64,000 bases of DNA from Flavobacterium aquiphilum (GCF_027111335.1 NZ_CP114288.1:3348001-3412000), one strand, 5' to 3'. Shown: positions 29,308 to 39,039, numbered from the stretch's first letter. Notes: generated by a model from the letters alone, not told the origin. Numbers and translations are program-made.

Positions 29308-30741
29308 TTAAGTTCTTCTATTTTTAAGTTCTGATTCAATTTGTACTTCCATTTCTTTATTGATTTTATAGAAAAACAACAATCCAGTGCCAATCAAAAA
29401 AGGAATAGCCGGAAAAATACTTACTAATAATTTGATTCCATTAATAGCTACTTCTGTTTGTACCAATGAATTTGGCACGTAATGAAAATAGCCAAGAAAC
29501 AACGTTGTTAAAGATCCTCCAATACTCAACCCTGTTTTTAGTCCTACCATCATCGCTGAAAAAATAATGGCAGTTGCACGACGGTTATTCAGCCATTCGG
29601 AGTAATCAGCAACATCTGCAATCATAGCCCAAAGAATTGGGATTGTGATTCCATAGAAAAAACCGTGTATTATTTGTGAAAAAAACATAAGTCCAATAGA
29701 ATCTGGAGAAAAGAAATAAAACGCGATGATAAACAACGTAGAAATAAACAAAAATGCACCAAAGACATTACGCTTACCATATTTATCAGCGAGATTCTTA
29801 GACAATGTAATGCCGACAATCATAAAAATGATACCTCCTGCATTAAACAATCCAAATCCAGCAGCAACAGGATCATTTCCAAAATGATTTAAACCGATAT
29901 CAGATAACAAATTTAAAATAGGGCTAATAAAAGAGGCTAATTGCTCTTTATTTACATAATTTTCAAAATAATAAACATAAGAACCACCTTTCATTGCCAA
30001 AGTAACAAAAACCAAAGTAGTTAATGTCAGCATAATAAGCCACGGTCTATTTTTAATCAAATCACTCAAATCTTCTTTAACAGTTGACTTTTGCTCTGGT
30101 TTAGGAACTATTCTTTCCTTAGTGGTCAAAAATGTAATTAAAAGCATTATTGTTCCGATAATTGCCAAAACAGTCATTACTTTTTCTATTCCTAAGGCCT
30201 TATCGCCATTTCCGGCACTTTTTATAATTCCAAGCATAAAAACCTGAACAAAAAACTGCGCAAACATGACAGCCACAAAACGATAGGATGACAAACTGTT
30301 TCTCTCAGCCATATCCCCAGTAATTACACCACTTAAGGCAGAATATGGTAAATTATTTCCCGCATAAAAAATCAATAATAAGGTGTAAGTAACTACAGCA
30401 TAGATAACTTTTCCCTTATATGAAAAATCAGGAGTCGAAAACGCCATTAAAGCAACAACTCCCAAAGGAATTGCCGTAAGTAAAATCCAAGGCCTGAATT
30501 TTCCCCATTTTGTTCTGGTTCTATCTGCTAAAACCCCAATTATTGGGTTAAAAACAAAAGCAGCAACTAAACCAACAATTAACATAATAATTGATGAATC
30601 AGTAGGTGACAATCCATATATGTCGGTATAGAAGTAAGCCAAATAGGTCATCAAAGTTTGAAAAACTAAGTTTGCAGCTAAGTCTCCTAAGCTGTAACCA
30701 ATTTTTTCTTTAATGGACAATTTTTGTGAAGTAAAATTCAT
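29308..30741 (-). CDS. GPH-family (MelB/XynP-like) sugar:cation symporter
   Basis: A 477-aa carrier with about 12 predicted membrane segments and the GPH signature ADRTRTKWGKFRPWIL in the loop after the second segment, plus WAMIADVADYSEW later in the protein. The family moves melibiose, glucuronides and xylosides with Na+ or H+. Encoded directly before a cytoplasmic GH43, it should bring xylobiose or related short xylosides across the inner membrane. It has its own control region (30808-30844), separate from the upstream GH10. Confidence 0.92.
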   Translation of the reverse strand: MNFTSQKLSIKEKIGYSLGDLAANLVFQTLMTYLAYFYTDIYGLSPTDSSIIMLIVGLVAAFVFNPIIGVLADRTRTKWGKFRPWILLTAIPLGVVALMAFSTPDFSYKGKVIYAVVTYTLLLIFYAGNNLPYSALSGVITGDMAERNSLSSYRFVAVMFAQFFVQVFMLGIIKSAGNGDKALGIEKVMTVLAIIGTIMLLITFLTTKERIVPKPEQKSTVKEDLSDLIKNRPWLIMLTLTTLVFVTLAMKGGSYVYYFENYVNKEQLASFISPILNLLSDIGLNHFGNDPVAAGFGLFNAGGIIFMIVGITLSKNLADKYGKRNVFGAFLFISTLFIIAFYFFSPDSIGLMFFSQIIHGFFYGITIPILWAMIADVADYSEWLNNRRATAIIFSAMMVGLKTGLSIGGSLTTLFLGYFHYVPNSLVQTEVAINGIKLLVSIFPAIPFLIGTGLLFFYKINKEMEVQIESELKNRRT

Positions 30742-30807
30742 TAGTTATTTTGTTAGTAATTAATATTTATCTGAATACACAATCTCTAAAATTCTTTTGC
30801 CTAAAAG

Positions 30808-30844
30808 GCAATCATGAAGATAGAGAAAAAAAACAATCGGTTGT
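30808..30844 (-). promoter_or_regulatory. CAATCGGTTGT operator candidate upstream of symporter-GH43 operon
   Basis: CAATCGGTTGT at 30834-30844 is identical to 28113-28123. GCAATCATGAAG at 30808-30819 resembles ACAATCATGTTG at 35549-35560. A small hairpin TTGCCT/AGGCAA lies just downstream at about 30797-30811. The position, 70-100 bp before the start codon, fits an activator site. Confidence 0.45.
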
Positions 30845-30942
30845 GTTAACCTGCAAAAAAATAGCATGCGAATAGTTATTCCAATTTTAAGGAACAACTC
30901 AAACCATTACTATATGTTTTCATTTTTAATCTCATCTTTTTG

Positions 30943-32046
30943 CTATAAATTAGTTATACTTTGATAAGCTTTCTTTTGCTTTAAATTGGCATCAAACAAC
31001 AGTGGATAATTTGTTCTACCTTTTATCGGCCAGTCGTTTAACCATGATTGACCATCATGAACACCCCAAAAAGTAACTCTGCTGATTTTGTCTTTATGCT
31101 TCAAGAATAGTCTAAAAAGTGACTCATATCGATTTGCCAATTTGTTTTGGATTGAGTCTGGCAATCCGTTTGGATAAGGATTCATTTTTTTGTTTCCTTG
31201 AAAATTCTGATTTACATCGGCGCCTCTCAGATCTCCGGGATTTGGTAAAACAGTAATATCAAGTTCCGTAAAAGCAACTTTAAGCCCAAGGGCTGAATAA
31301 TCCAAAATACTTTGTTCTATTTCATTTAATGACGGACTGTTTAATCGCCAATGTCCTTGAATACCAACACCGTCGATTTTTCCGCCGCCTGCCTTAATTT
31401 TTTTAATCAAATTAATAGCACCTGCTCTTTTTACAGGTTCTTCGATATTATAATCATTGTAATACAATTCAGCTTTAGGGTCAGCTTTTGCAGCCAATTT
31501 AAAAGCATCGACTAGATACTTATCACCCATAGTATTGAAAAAAACAGACTTTCTTAAAGTTCCATCTTCATTCAGAGCCTCATTAACAACATCCCAGGAA
31601 CCAATTCGTCCTTTATATCTGGAAACAATCGTATTAATATGATCTTTCATAAAAGCTTTCATCTCGACACTGTCTTTAATCTTCCTCATCCACGGAGCTA
31701 ATTGACTATGCCAAATCAAAGTATGCCCGTGAACGAACATTTTATTTTTTTTACCATAAGCCACGAATTTATCTGCAAGAGAAAAATCATATTTGTCCTT
31801 TTGCGGATGAACGAACATTGATTTCATAATATTCTCAGCGGTAATGGCATTAAATTCTTTGCGAATCAGAGAATCTTCTTTTGGTGCTTTTTCTTCGATT
31901 TGGTCCGCGCTTAAAGCTGTTCCAATATAGAATTCATCTTTAAAAACATCCTTTAAAGAAACAGTATATGATTTCTCTTTTTTTAAGCTATAGCTGCTTA
32001 ACATAAAAAGACATACAAATACTAAACATTGGTTTCTCAATTTCAT
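30943..32046 (-). CDS. GH10 endo-beta-1,4-xylanase, second copy (probably periplasmic)
   Basis: A 367-aa single-domain GH10 enzyme with no inserted CBM. The acid/base is E156 (DVVNEA) and the nucleophile E261 (AFTELD); the WHSQ and HGHTLIWH blocks are intact. The N-terminus (MKLRNQCLVFVCLFMLSSYS) is a signal sequence without a lipobox Cys at its end, so unlike the larger GH10 it probably stays in the periplasm and shortens imported oligosaccharides. Its predicted promoter is site B, giving a leader of about 385 nt. Confidence 0.93.
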   Translation of the reverse strand: MKLRNQCLVFVCLFMLSSYSLKKEKSYTVSLKDVFKDEFYIGTALSADQIEEKAPKEDSLIRKEFNAITAENIMKSMFVHPQKDKYDFSLADKFVAYGKKNKMFVHGHTLIWHSQLAPWMRKIKDSVEMKAFMKDHINTIVSRYKGRIGSWDVVNEALNEDGTLRKSVFFNTMGDKYLVDAFKLAAKADPKAELYYNDYNIEEPVKRAGAINLIKKIKAGGGKIDGVGIQGHWRLNSPSLNEIEQSILDYSALGLKVAFTELDITVLPNPGDLRGADVNQNFQGNKKMNPYPNGLPDSIQNKLANRYESLFRLFLKHKDKISRVTFWGVHDGQSWLNDWPIKGRTNYPLLFDANLKQKKAYQSITNL

Positions 32047-32436
32047 AACTTTTTTTTGATTAATTTATTCAATTATATTTTTTACAATGTGATTGTTTTG
32101 GAATTACCCAAAACCACAAGTCCACTATTTTTTTTGAAGAACAACTGGAGAGTAATTCATAATTTTCTATTTATTATTTCTCCTTATAGTTTAGCCTGCA
32201 GTGCTGAAGTTGAATAATAAAGTCTATAATCTGAAAAGCTCTTTAGTTTAATCTTATTTTTTGTCTCTTTCAATTCATATACAATCCCTTTTTCACACTT
32301 AACTAATACTATTTTTAAATAAGTTTTCAAAAGAAGCAGCAATCAAAACATGCAATACAGCACACTTTTAAGAAATAATTATTGATATGAAAAAAAATAC
32401 TGTTTATTTTTAATAATCAATAAAAAAAAGACAATT

Positions 32437-32502
32437 CAAAAGTATTTATTAAAAACTGAGAGCTCTTATTTATTTGTTACAAATACTTTACACTACGTTA
32501 CA
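32437..32502 (-). promoter_or_regulatory. GH10 promoter with TGTAAM direct-repeat operator (site B)
   Basis: The same layout as site A: -7 box TACTTTTG on the minus strand (32444-32437), then GTTACA 32476-32481, TTTACA 32487-32492 and GTTACA 32497-32502 on the plus strand, with spacings of 11 and 10 bp and the same 39-bp offset from the -7 box. The stretch CTTTACACTACGTTACATA is identical at both sites. No TTG -33 box is visible here, in line with activator dependence. Confidence 0.75.
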
Positions 32503-32803
32503 TATAGAAATAAAATGTAACGAACTAGCAATAACCATCTTGCTTTTGACAAAAAACATAAGATTAAGTCTATATTTTTTTTACGAATAATATCTGATCA
32601 TCCTATTTTTACTAGATAACCTGTTTTTTGAAAAAACAACTTAGATATTTTAACGCTTTTTAAGATTTAACCCCTGCAATACAACCAAACCGCTTAAAAT
32701 AAATATTTAAAATAATTATCTTACAAATCAATAGAGAAATATGCCAATTTCTTCAAATCATTGATAAAATGGTTTGTAAATTGTTTATTAAGCGTAACTT
32801 ACT

Positions 32804-32848
32804 AAATCCCGAAACTCTTAATTTATAAGATTTCGGAATTTTTTTTGT
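32804..32848 (+). terminator. Orphan plus-strand rho-independent terminator
   Basis: Arms CCGAAA (32809-32814) and TTTCGG (32831-32836), extended inward by TCTTA/TAAGA and outward by AAT/ATT, are followed on the plus strand by a run of eight or more T. No plus-strand gene lies upstream within the spacer, so it may end an unannotated small RNA antisense to the site B leader, or be a relic. Confidence 0.6.
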
Positions 32849-33022
32849 TTATGCGCCAAATGTGAATTCCACCCCTACCACAAGATTAAACTAATCGATT
32901 TCTTTTTTGCAATTGAAAATAAGGTTCGGTTATTTTTCTAAAAAATTAAATAATTAAAAGATAAAAAGAATTCAACAGGGAATTAAAAAAGTTAAAGATG
33001 TGCTTACAACATTTGTGCATAT

Positions 33023-33061
33023 AAAAAAAGGAGCAGAAAATAAAGTTTCCTACTCCTTTTT
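33023..33061 (-). terminator. Rho-independent terminator of GH31
   Basis: AAAAAGGAGCAGAAA and its near-complement TTTCCTACTCCTTTTT form a long stem with two non-Watson-Crick positions. On the minus strand the right arm ends in TTTTTTT. It lies about 65 bp past the GH31 stop. Confidence 0.75.
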
Positions 33062-33124
33062 AATTCGCAATCAATTCTTAATCTGTCTTTTGCTTTTTAA
33101 CCAGCATCATTATCTTCGTTTCTT

Positions 33125-35476
33125 TTACAATTTTACAACTATCTCTTTCCCATTGTAAGAAATAACCTTTACAAATTTTGAAAGAGCATCAACTGATGCT
33201 TTATCATAACTAGCGACAGTAATTTTAAACTTGCGTGATTTAAGCATACCATAAAAATAACCTTCTCTATCTCCAATAGTAAGTGTTTTTGCCAGATCAT
33301 TCCATTTGAATTTGATAGTTGAATAACTTCCTTTTTCGTAATTGTAGTTATCATTTTCATCTTCATACAATAAAAATTCACCATCAGCCCCCGGATAAAT
33401 ACGAATTTCGAGATTGTCCCATTTTTTTTCTGTTGAATATTGCACTTCGGGTCCAAAAGGAATAATAGCACCAGCCTTTACATAAAGAGGAACTTTATCT
33501 ACAGGTGTATCGGTTACAACAGTTTGTCCTCCTTTAAAATATTCATTAGTCCAAAAGTTGTACCAACTACTTCCTTGTGGCAGGTAAACAGGCCATTTTC
33601 TTGCGTTATATTGCGTTACGGGAGCTACGAGAAAAGTACGACCAAATAGATACTCATTACCGATATCATGCGTTTTTGTATCGGCTGCAAAATCCATAAT
33701 TAACGGACGCATGAATGTACCGTTGTTATGACTAACATCCCAAGATGTACTATAAATATAAGGCAGCAATTTATAACGCAGATTAATCGATTTCTCTTGT
33801 GCATCAAAACACCAGGTACCACGATCACCAAAGTTCCATATCTCACGAGGAAGATCCGTTCCATGTGAACGCATCATAGGCGTGAAAGCACCAAATTGCA
33901 TCCAACGAACATACAACTCCTGAAATTCTGGATTTTTATTACCCCCGCCATTTTTCCAACGTCCTGCAAAAAAACCACCGATATCACTATTCCAATTAGG
34001 AATTCCCATCAAGGTATAGTTTAAAGCAGCAGGAATTTGTTTTTCAAGCATTTCCCATGAAGAAACTACATCACCGCTCCACGTATTAGAACCAAATCTT
34101 TGTTGACCGATAAAACCTGAACGAGTAAGTATAACAACACGTTTATTACTATTTGTTAAACGTTGATTGGTAGCAATTCCTTTATTGTGCATTAAGCTAT
34201 AAGCGTTCTTAACACTACCATAACTGCCCAAATATGTTGGAAGTGTAAAATCTGATTCTTTTTTATTAATATGATCCGGCTCTGTTGAATCAAGCCACCA
34301 ACCATCATTTTCAATATAACTAAATATTCCTTTATTGAGATATTTCCAATAGATATTCAGTGCTTCAGGGTTGTAAACATCATAAGGCCTCGCACCGCTT
34401 TTTGGAGGCCAGGTATCAAAATTAATTATCATATTCTTACTATCAAACTCTTTACGTTGTTCTGTTTTAGGACCAAATCCTGGCCATGTAACAATTAATA
34501 GCTTAGCGTTTAGTTTGTGAATTTCATCAACCCATTTTTTAGGATTTGGAAAGCGTTCCTTGTCAAAACTTTGAGAATTCCATAAACTATCTGTTTTTTG
34601 AAATTCCGGCCAATAACGCCAATCCTGAATAACCACATCAAGAGGTACTTTTAATTTACGGTATTTTTTTAAAACGTCCAGACTTTCATCTTCCGTATGA
34701 TACCGCTCTTTACTTTGGAAAAATCCATAAGCCCATAATGGAAGCATAGGTGCTTTGCCCGTTAACTCCCTAACTTGTGCAATAACACCATCTGCATTTT
34801 TACCATACATAAAATAATAATCAGAACAATAGCCTTTCCCATCAAAAGAAAGCTCTTGTGGATTGTCATTAAAATCGGAAATGGAATAATTATCCCAAAA
34901 AACGCCATATCCTTTTACCGACATAAAATAGGGAGAGTAGGTTGACATATTCTCGTTTTGCATGTGATGGAATGAATTACGGCGATTAAATTTATTATCC
35001 ATAATTTGCCCAACACCATATATTGCTTCGTCTTTATCCAATAAAAATCCTTCCCTAACTTTATAAATAGAAGTACCGGCTTCGCTTAAAGGCGAAAATT
35101 GCGTTCCGTAATCTTTATCTTTGAGCAATAATTTTCCAGATGTATCATAAAAAGTGATACCTCCAGTTACTGAGTTAACATCAATTAGTATTGAACTACT
35201 TTTTAATATGATATTGTTTCCTTTTTGCTCAAAATTCACCACTGTTTTTTCAGGAGATTTCACAACCGAAAGACTCTTTTTTTCATAAGAAACGTCTTTT
35301 GGCGTTTTGTACACTCTTACAATATTACCTGAATAGAATTCGATATGAATGTTTAAATTCTGAGCAGAAAATTTCACTCCCTGCGCTGTTTGCTCAATAC
35401 TTTGAGCACTCATTTTTGCAGCCGTCAAAATAGTTGCCAAGACTACTAGAAAATAGATTTGTTTAAAAAATTTCAT
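33125..35476 (-). CDS. GH31 alpha-glycosidase (probable alpha-xylosidase)
   Basis: A 783-aa secreted GH31 enzyme (signal peptide ending KMSAQS). The N-terminal beta-sandwich is followed by the barrel with nucleophile D396 (WWLDSTEPD) and acid/base D469 (WSGDVVSSW), then the C-terminal beta domains. The WLD-T-EP form of the nucleophile motif is common in bacterial alpha-xylosidases, whereas alpha-glucosidases often have WIDMNE. In this locus it would remove alpha-linked side groups from imported fragments. There is no lipobox, so it is periplasmic. Exact sugar specificity (xylose, glucose or galactose) is not fixed by sequence. Confidence 0.88.
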   Translation of the reverse strand: MKFFKQIYFLVVLATILTAAKMSAQSIEQTAQGVKFSAQNLNIHIEFYSGNIVRVYKTPKDVSYEKKSLSVVKSPEKTVVNFEQKGNNIILKSSSILIDVNSVTGGITFYDTSGKLLLKDKDYGTQFSPLSEAGTSIYKVREGFLLDKDEAIYGVGQIMDNKFNRRNSFHHMQNENMSTYSPYFMSVKGYGVFWDNYSISDFNDNPQELSFDGKGYCSDYYFMYGKNADGVIAQVRELTGKAPMLPLWAYGFFQSKERYHTEDESLDVLKKYRKLKVPLDVVIQDWRYWPEFQKTDSLWNSQSFDKERFPNPKKWVDEIHKLNAKLLIVTWPGFGPKTEQRKEFDSKNMIINFDTWPPKSGARPYDVYNPEALNIYWKYLNKGIFSYIENDGWWLDSTEPDHINKKESDFTLPTYLGSYGSVKNAYSLMHNKGIATNQRLTNSNKRVVILTRSGFIGQQRFGSNTWSGDVVSSWEMLEKQIPAALNYTLMGIPNWNSDIGGFFAGRWKNGGGNKNPEFQELYVRWMQFGAFTPMMRSHGTDLPREIWNFGDRGTWCFDAQEKSINLRYKLLPYIYSTSWDVSHNNGTFMRPLIMDFAADTKTHDIGNEYLFGRTFLVAPVTQYNARKWPVYLPQGSSWYNFWTNEYFKGGQTVVTDTPVDKVPLYVKAGAIIPFGPEVQYSTEKKWDNLEIRIYPGADGEFLLYEDENDNYNYEKGSYSTIKFKWNDLAKTLTIGDREGYFYGMLKSRKFKITVASYDKASVDALSKFVKVISYNGKEIVVKL

Positions 35477-35516
35477 GGTTACTGATTAAATTAATAATTT
35501 CAATTTATGTTAGTAA

Positions 35517-35581
35517 CAAAAGTATTTTTTAAGAATAAAAACAGAACAACAATCATGTTGAAATAAACAACAATTAGGTTG
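35517..35581 (-). promoter_or_regulatory. GH31 promoter with phased AACAACAAT-N-GTTG repeats
   Basis: A -7 box TACTTTTG on the minus strand (35524-35517) is followed upstream by two 16-bp direct repeats, AACAACAATCATGTTG (35545-35560) and AACAACAATTAGGTTG (35566-35581), spaced 21 bp, two helical turns. The second repeat overlaps the 3' end of the regulator gene that stops at 35574. The neighbouring AraC-type regulator is the natural candidate to bind it. Confidence 0.65.
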
Positions 35582-38165
35582 ATTTCTTAGCCTTTTCGGC
35601 ATATTCAGACGGACGGCAACCGTACATTTCCTGAAAGCATTTACTCAAATAACTAGAACTACTGAAACCCACTTTTTCAGTAATCTCTGAAATATTGAGT
35701 TCTCCTTCAAGAATCAATGCAGCAGCTCTTTGCAAGCGAATATTTCGAATAAACAAGGAAGGCGATTTATCCAATAACCCAATTAATTTACGATACAAAC
35801 CTGTACGATCCATGCAAAGATCTCGACTGAGTTGCTCTACGGAATAGTCTGAAATGTGCAAGTTTTTTTCTACTTGTTCCAAAGCTCTTGCTAAAAAAGC
35901 ACTATCAGCATTATTCCCGTTATTCCCTTCAACAGATTGTATGGAATTTAAATTTGTTTGAGTTAAATAAGTTTCCTTTTCTGATTGAAGAAAATCGCAT
36001 TGTTCTAATAAGTTTTTTATCCTAATTAATAAAACCTCTTCTCTATGATTTTGTTCCAGTTTCTTTCGGGTATAAGAAACATAAGCATAGAAACTTGAAC
36101 CAATTAGAGCTATAAAAAGAACTATAAACACTATATAAGCAATCGAAGTTTTCCACCATGGTGCGTTGATTGTGATTTGTAGTTCGGTAACTAATCCATT
36201 CCAATGTCGATTATTATTCGAGGTCATAACCTTTAGTTTGCATTTTCCATGAGGAAGATTAGTATAGGGAATTTTAAGAATGCCGTCAGAATTAAAGTTT
36301 TCGTTTCGTCCACTAATAGTAGCTTCTCTCCATTCATTATCAATACCTTCTAACTGATAACGATAATACGTTTGAGAAGGGTTTTGGTAATTGAGCGCAG
36401 AAAATTCAAAGGTTAGGAAGTTCTGATCATAAGACAATTCTATTGCCTTAGTATAGGCAGCGGATTGAGGCAAAATAAGACGATCATCATATTTTTTTCC
36501 TGATTCAACCTTTACTCCTCGTAAAAACAAATTAGTAAAAACAGCTTTAAATGGTAATTTTTCTGAAACCACATTATTTGATTTCAATACATTAAATCCA
36601 TTTATACCTCCAAAATACAGCGTTCCGTCTGCTGCTTCAAATGCTGCCCCATCTGAATATTCTCCTTCCAATGTTCCTTCTTCTGAAGTAAAATTAGTAA
36701 AATGAATTTTTTCACTTACAGAATCTACTTGCAGTTTTGTTATCCCATAACTACCTGTTATCCAAATGTTATGTTTCCTATCTTCTAAAATAGCATGTAC
36801 AAAATTATTTGACAAACCGTCTTTGGTATAAAAAAATCTTTCTTTTTGTTTTTTAGGTTCAAAAAGTTTTAATCCGTCTTGAGTTCCAGTCCATTGCCAA
36901 CCACGCACATCAGTAAGTGAGGCAGTTTGGTTAACACTAAGATTAATCGATTTGTTATTATGATTAAGTTTTTTAAAAACCTCTTTTGGCACTAACGAAG
37001 AAGGAACAAGAGTTAACTTATCATTTTTCAAAGAGACAGCATAGCGATAAATCCCTGATTGGCATTTAATGTATATATTTCCAGCATCATCCTCTGCAAA
37101 TGACTGAACTATTACATCTTTTGAAGAGTTTTTATAAAAATAGGAACGTCCAATATAATTGAATTTATATCTGGAAGCATGATAATAAAGTAGTCCTTGA
37201 TTGAGTGTCCCTAGCCATAATCCTCCTTGTTTATCATAAAAAAGAGTACTTATTTCAGTATCCAAAATACTTCCATCTACTTTTTTCAATGTAGGCAAAT
37301 AACGTTTTTCACCGCTCTTACAATTAATTATCCAAATACCATAAGTACAACTGATATATGCAATATCATCTGAATTAACTACCAATGTGTTAAGGGTGTA
37401 ATTAGTTTCGAGTATTTTTTTCCAAGTACGTTTTTGGGTATCAAAAAAGAAAAAACCTCCTTTACTTCCATTTCGCAATTGATAAAAGCCAATGTTTCCC
37501 TTAACTACCAGTGAAGTGTTTTTAAAAAGCTCTTGTTGTTTTGGCTGATAAGCAGCGATACTGTAAAGTTTGTGTTTTGTTTTTAAATCATAACAGACAA
37601 CTTCGCCTGTACTATAAAATAAATACAAATTATTCTTGACAGATTCTAAATCTTGTAAACGCCCCTGATTAGCAGATAAGTCTAAGATAGTAGTAGAATC
37701 ATCGTTATACAACTTCCCGGAAACTTGGATCCATAGCTGCTTATTAGAATCCATAAAAAAATCTTCAATAGGTTTTCTAAATCCCTTTTTGTTAAAATAG
37801 GAATTCAAACCAGACAGATATTTTTCGGAACGAAGATCGACACACATCAATTTATGAGTATCTTTTATCCAAAGAAGCGAATCTTTACTTTGATAAATTC
37901 GATAGAAACCATCATAACAAGTTAATGGATAGACATCACCAGTTGCCCGATGAATGTATTTAAATTGTCCACCATCATAGATATTAATATTCCCACTTGT
38001 TTTAAAAATCATTCTCCCATCTGGCAGCTGTAATATATACCTTACCTGATTATCACTCAATCCCTGTAAAACATTAATTGGAGAAAAAACAAAATCCTTA
38101 GACTGGGCACTAACAATAAATGTAAATAAAAGAAAAAGTATAATGATTCTAATTTTTTGCTTCAT
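35574..38165 (-). CDS. Membrane one-component AraC regulator: periplasmic propeller without kinase
   Basis: An 863-aa protein built like an HTCS but lacking both kinase and receiver. Visible: signal peptide (MKQKIRIIILFLLFTFIVSA), propeller blades (for example GGLWLGTLNQGLLYY, HNIWITGSYGITKL) to about residue 590, a Y_Y_Y-type domain to about 665, one membrane helix about 672-697 (IAYIVFIVLFIALIGSSFYA), a charged helical linker to about 745, then directly an AraC-type double HTH (about 765-855, ending GCRPSEYAEKAK). There is no H-box, no N/G boxes and no acidic receiver pocket. It is encoded next to GH31, whose promoter repeats it may bind. This is a direct transmembrane-signalling design and is intact, not a truncated HTCS. 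Confidence 0.88.
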   Translation of the reverse strand: MKQKIRIIILFLLFTFIVSAQSKDFVFSPINVLQGLSDNQVRYILQLPDGRMIFKTSGNINIYDGGQFKYIHRATGDVYPLTCYDGFYRIYQSKDSLLWIKDTHKLMCVDLRSEKYLSGLNSYFNKKGFRKPIEDFFMDSNKQLWIQVSGKLYNDDSTTILDLSANQGRLQDLESVKNNLYLFYSTGEVVCYDLKTKHKLYSIAAYQPKQQELFKNTSLVVKGNIGFYQLRNGSKGGFFFFDTQKRTWKKILETNYTLNTLVVNSDDIAYISCTYGIWIINCKSGEKRYLPTLKKVDGSILDTEISTLFYDKQGGLWLGTLNQGLLYYHASRYKFNYIGRSYFYKNSSKDVIVQSFAEDDAGNIYIKCQSGIYRYAVSLKNDKLTLVPSSLVPKEVFKKLNHNNKSINLSVNQTASLTDVRGWQWTGTQDGLKLFEPKKQKERFFYTKDGLSNNFVHAILEDRKHNIWITGSYGITKLQVDSVSEKIHFTNFTSEEGTLEGEYSDGAAFEAADGTLYFGGINGFNVLKSNNVVSEKLPFKAVFTNLFLRGVKVESGKKYDDRLILPQSAAYTKAIELSYDQNFLTFEFSALNYQNPSQTYYRYQLEGIDNEWREATISGRNENFNSDGILKIPYTNLPHGKCKLKVMTSNNNRHWNGLVTELQITINAPWWKTSIAYIVFIVLFIALIGSSFYAYVSYTRKKLEQNHREEVLLIRIKNLLEQCDFLQSEKETYLTQTNLNSIQSVEGNNGNNADSAFLARALEQVEKNLHISDYSVEQLSRDLCMDRTGLYRKLIGLLDKSPSLFIRNIRLQRAAALILEGELNISEITEKVGFSSSSYLSKCFQEMYGCRPSEYAEKAKKST

Positions 38166-39039
38166 TTTATAAAGAAACTATTTGGAACGTTATTAGCAAA
38201 AGAGGTAATTACATTTTAATTTGGCTTATTGTTTTAATTCTTTATCGGAATTTAATCTACAACTGGTACCACCCGCAATCACTTCAAATTATCTTCAGTA
38301 ATGACAATTATACTATTATTGCTGAGCGAAATAGAATCATCAAGAATGTTGCTATAAACTACTATTTACTTCCTAAAATTTCCAAAAATAACAGAATAAA
38401 ACACAAATTCATAACCGCATAAAAATAATTCTATTTTTTATTTGCAAACAAGCATCCTAAAAATCGAATATTCCAATTTAAGAATACAATTTAAACATCA
38501 GTATATTACTGGAAATGCTTATAAAAAGTAGAGTAACAATTAAGAAAAAAAAACGGCATGACTGACCATCTAATTCCAATTTCAATAGAGCAGAGCTAAT
38601 TGATAACCGGCACTTAATCAAAATCAACTGACTAGCATTATATTACATTTCAATTTACATAGACAACTTAAAGCCTAATTAGGTGATCAAAGGCACTGGA
38701 ATTTACACCTCTCCATCTTAACTTGCTAATTTTTCAACTAAATATTAATATCTACCTCTAATTTTTGCAAACCGTTTTCTCTATGCCTAAAAGGGGTTAT
38801 ACAGGAAATTACATTAGCAGTTTTTTCTGAAGATCTCAATTTTTCATTACTGGAATCACATCCAATTTTTCCCTTAAAACTTTTTTCGATGCCGTTGTGA
38901 CCGAATTAAAGTCGATTAGTATGCAAGTCAGCATTCAGGAAAAGAATAAGAAAGAAAAAGTATTGCTGTAGTTTTTATTAAATCAGAAACCGAATGGAAA
39001 GAACTGATATTGGAAAATATTGTTTTAAAAGTTCATTTT
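38166..39039. other. Spacer with a possible decayed gene at its right end
   Basis: The left 650 bp hold nothing recognised beyond the presumed promoter of the AraC regulator. The last 210 bp look like a frameshifted coding remnant (38833-39040). Confidence 0.45.

Larger units (their letters stand above)
32047..33124. other. 1.1-kb spacer between second GH10 and GH31
   Basis: It holds promoter/operator site B (32437-32502, minus), an orphan plus-strand terminator (32804-32848) and the GH31 terminator (33023-33061). No convincing gene; a short plus-strand frame at 32029-32217 overlaps the GH10 start and is not supported. Confidence 0.6.

Noticed and set aside
29286..29393. Longer GH43 start at 29393
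   Set aside because: It would overlap the symporter gene by 86 bp and add an unrelated N-terminus; 29285 leaves a normal 22-bp gap.
318..38165. Whole PUL as a recently acquired island
   Set aside because: No integrase, tRNA, direct-repeat ends or change of base composition was seen around it.
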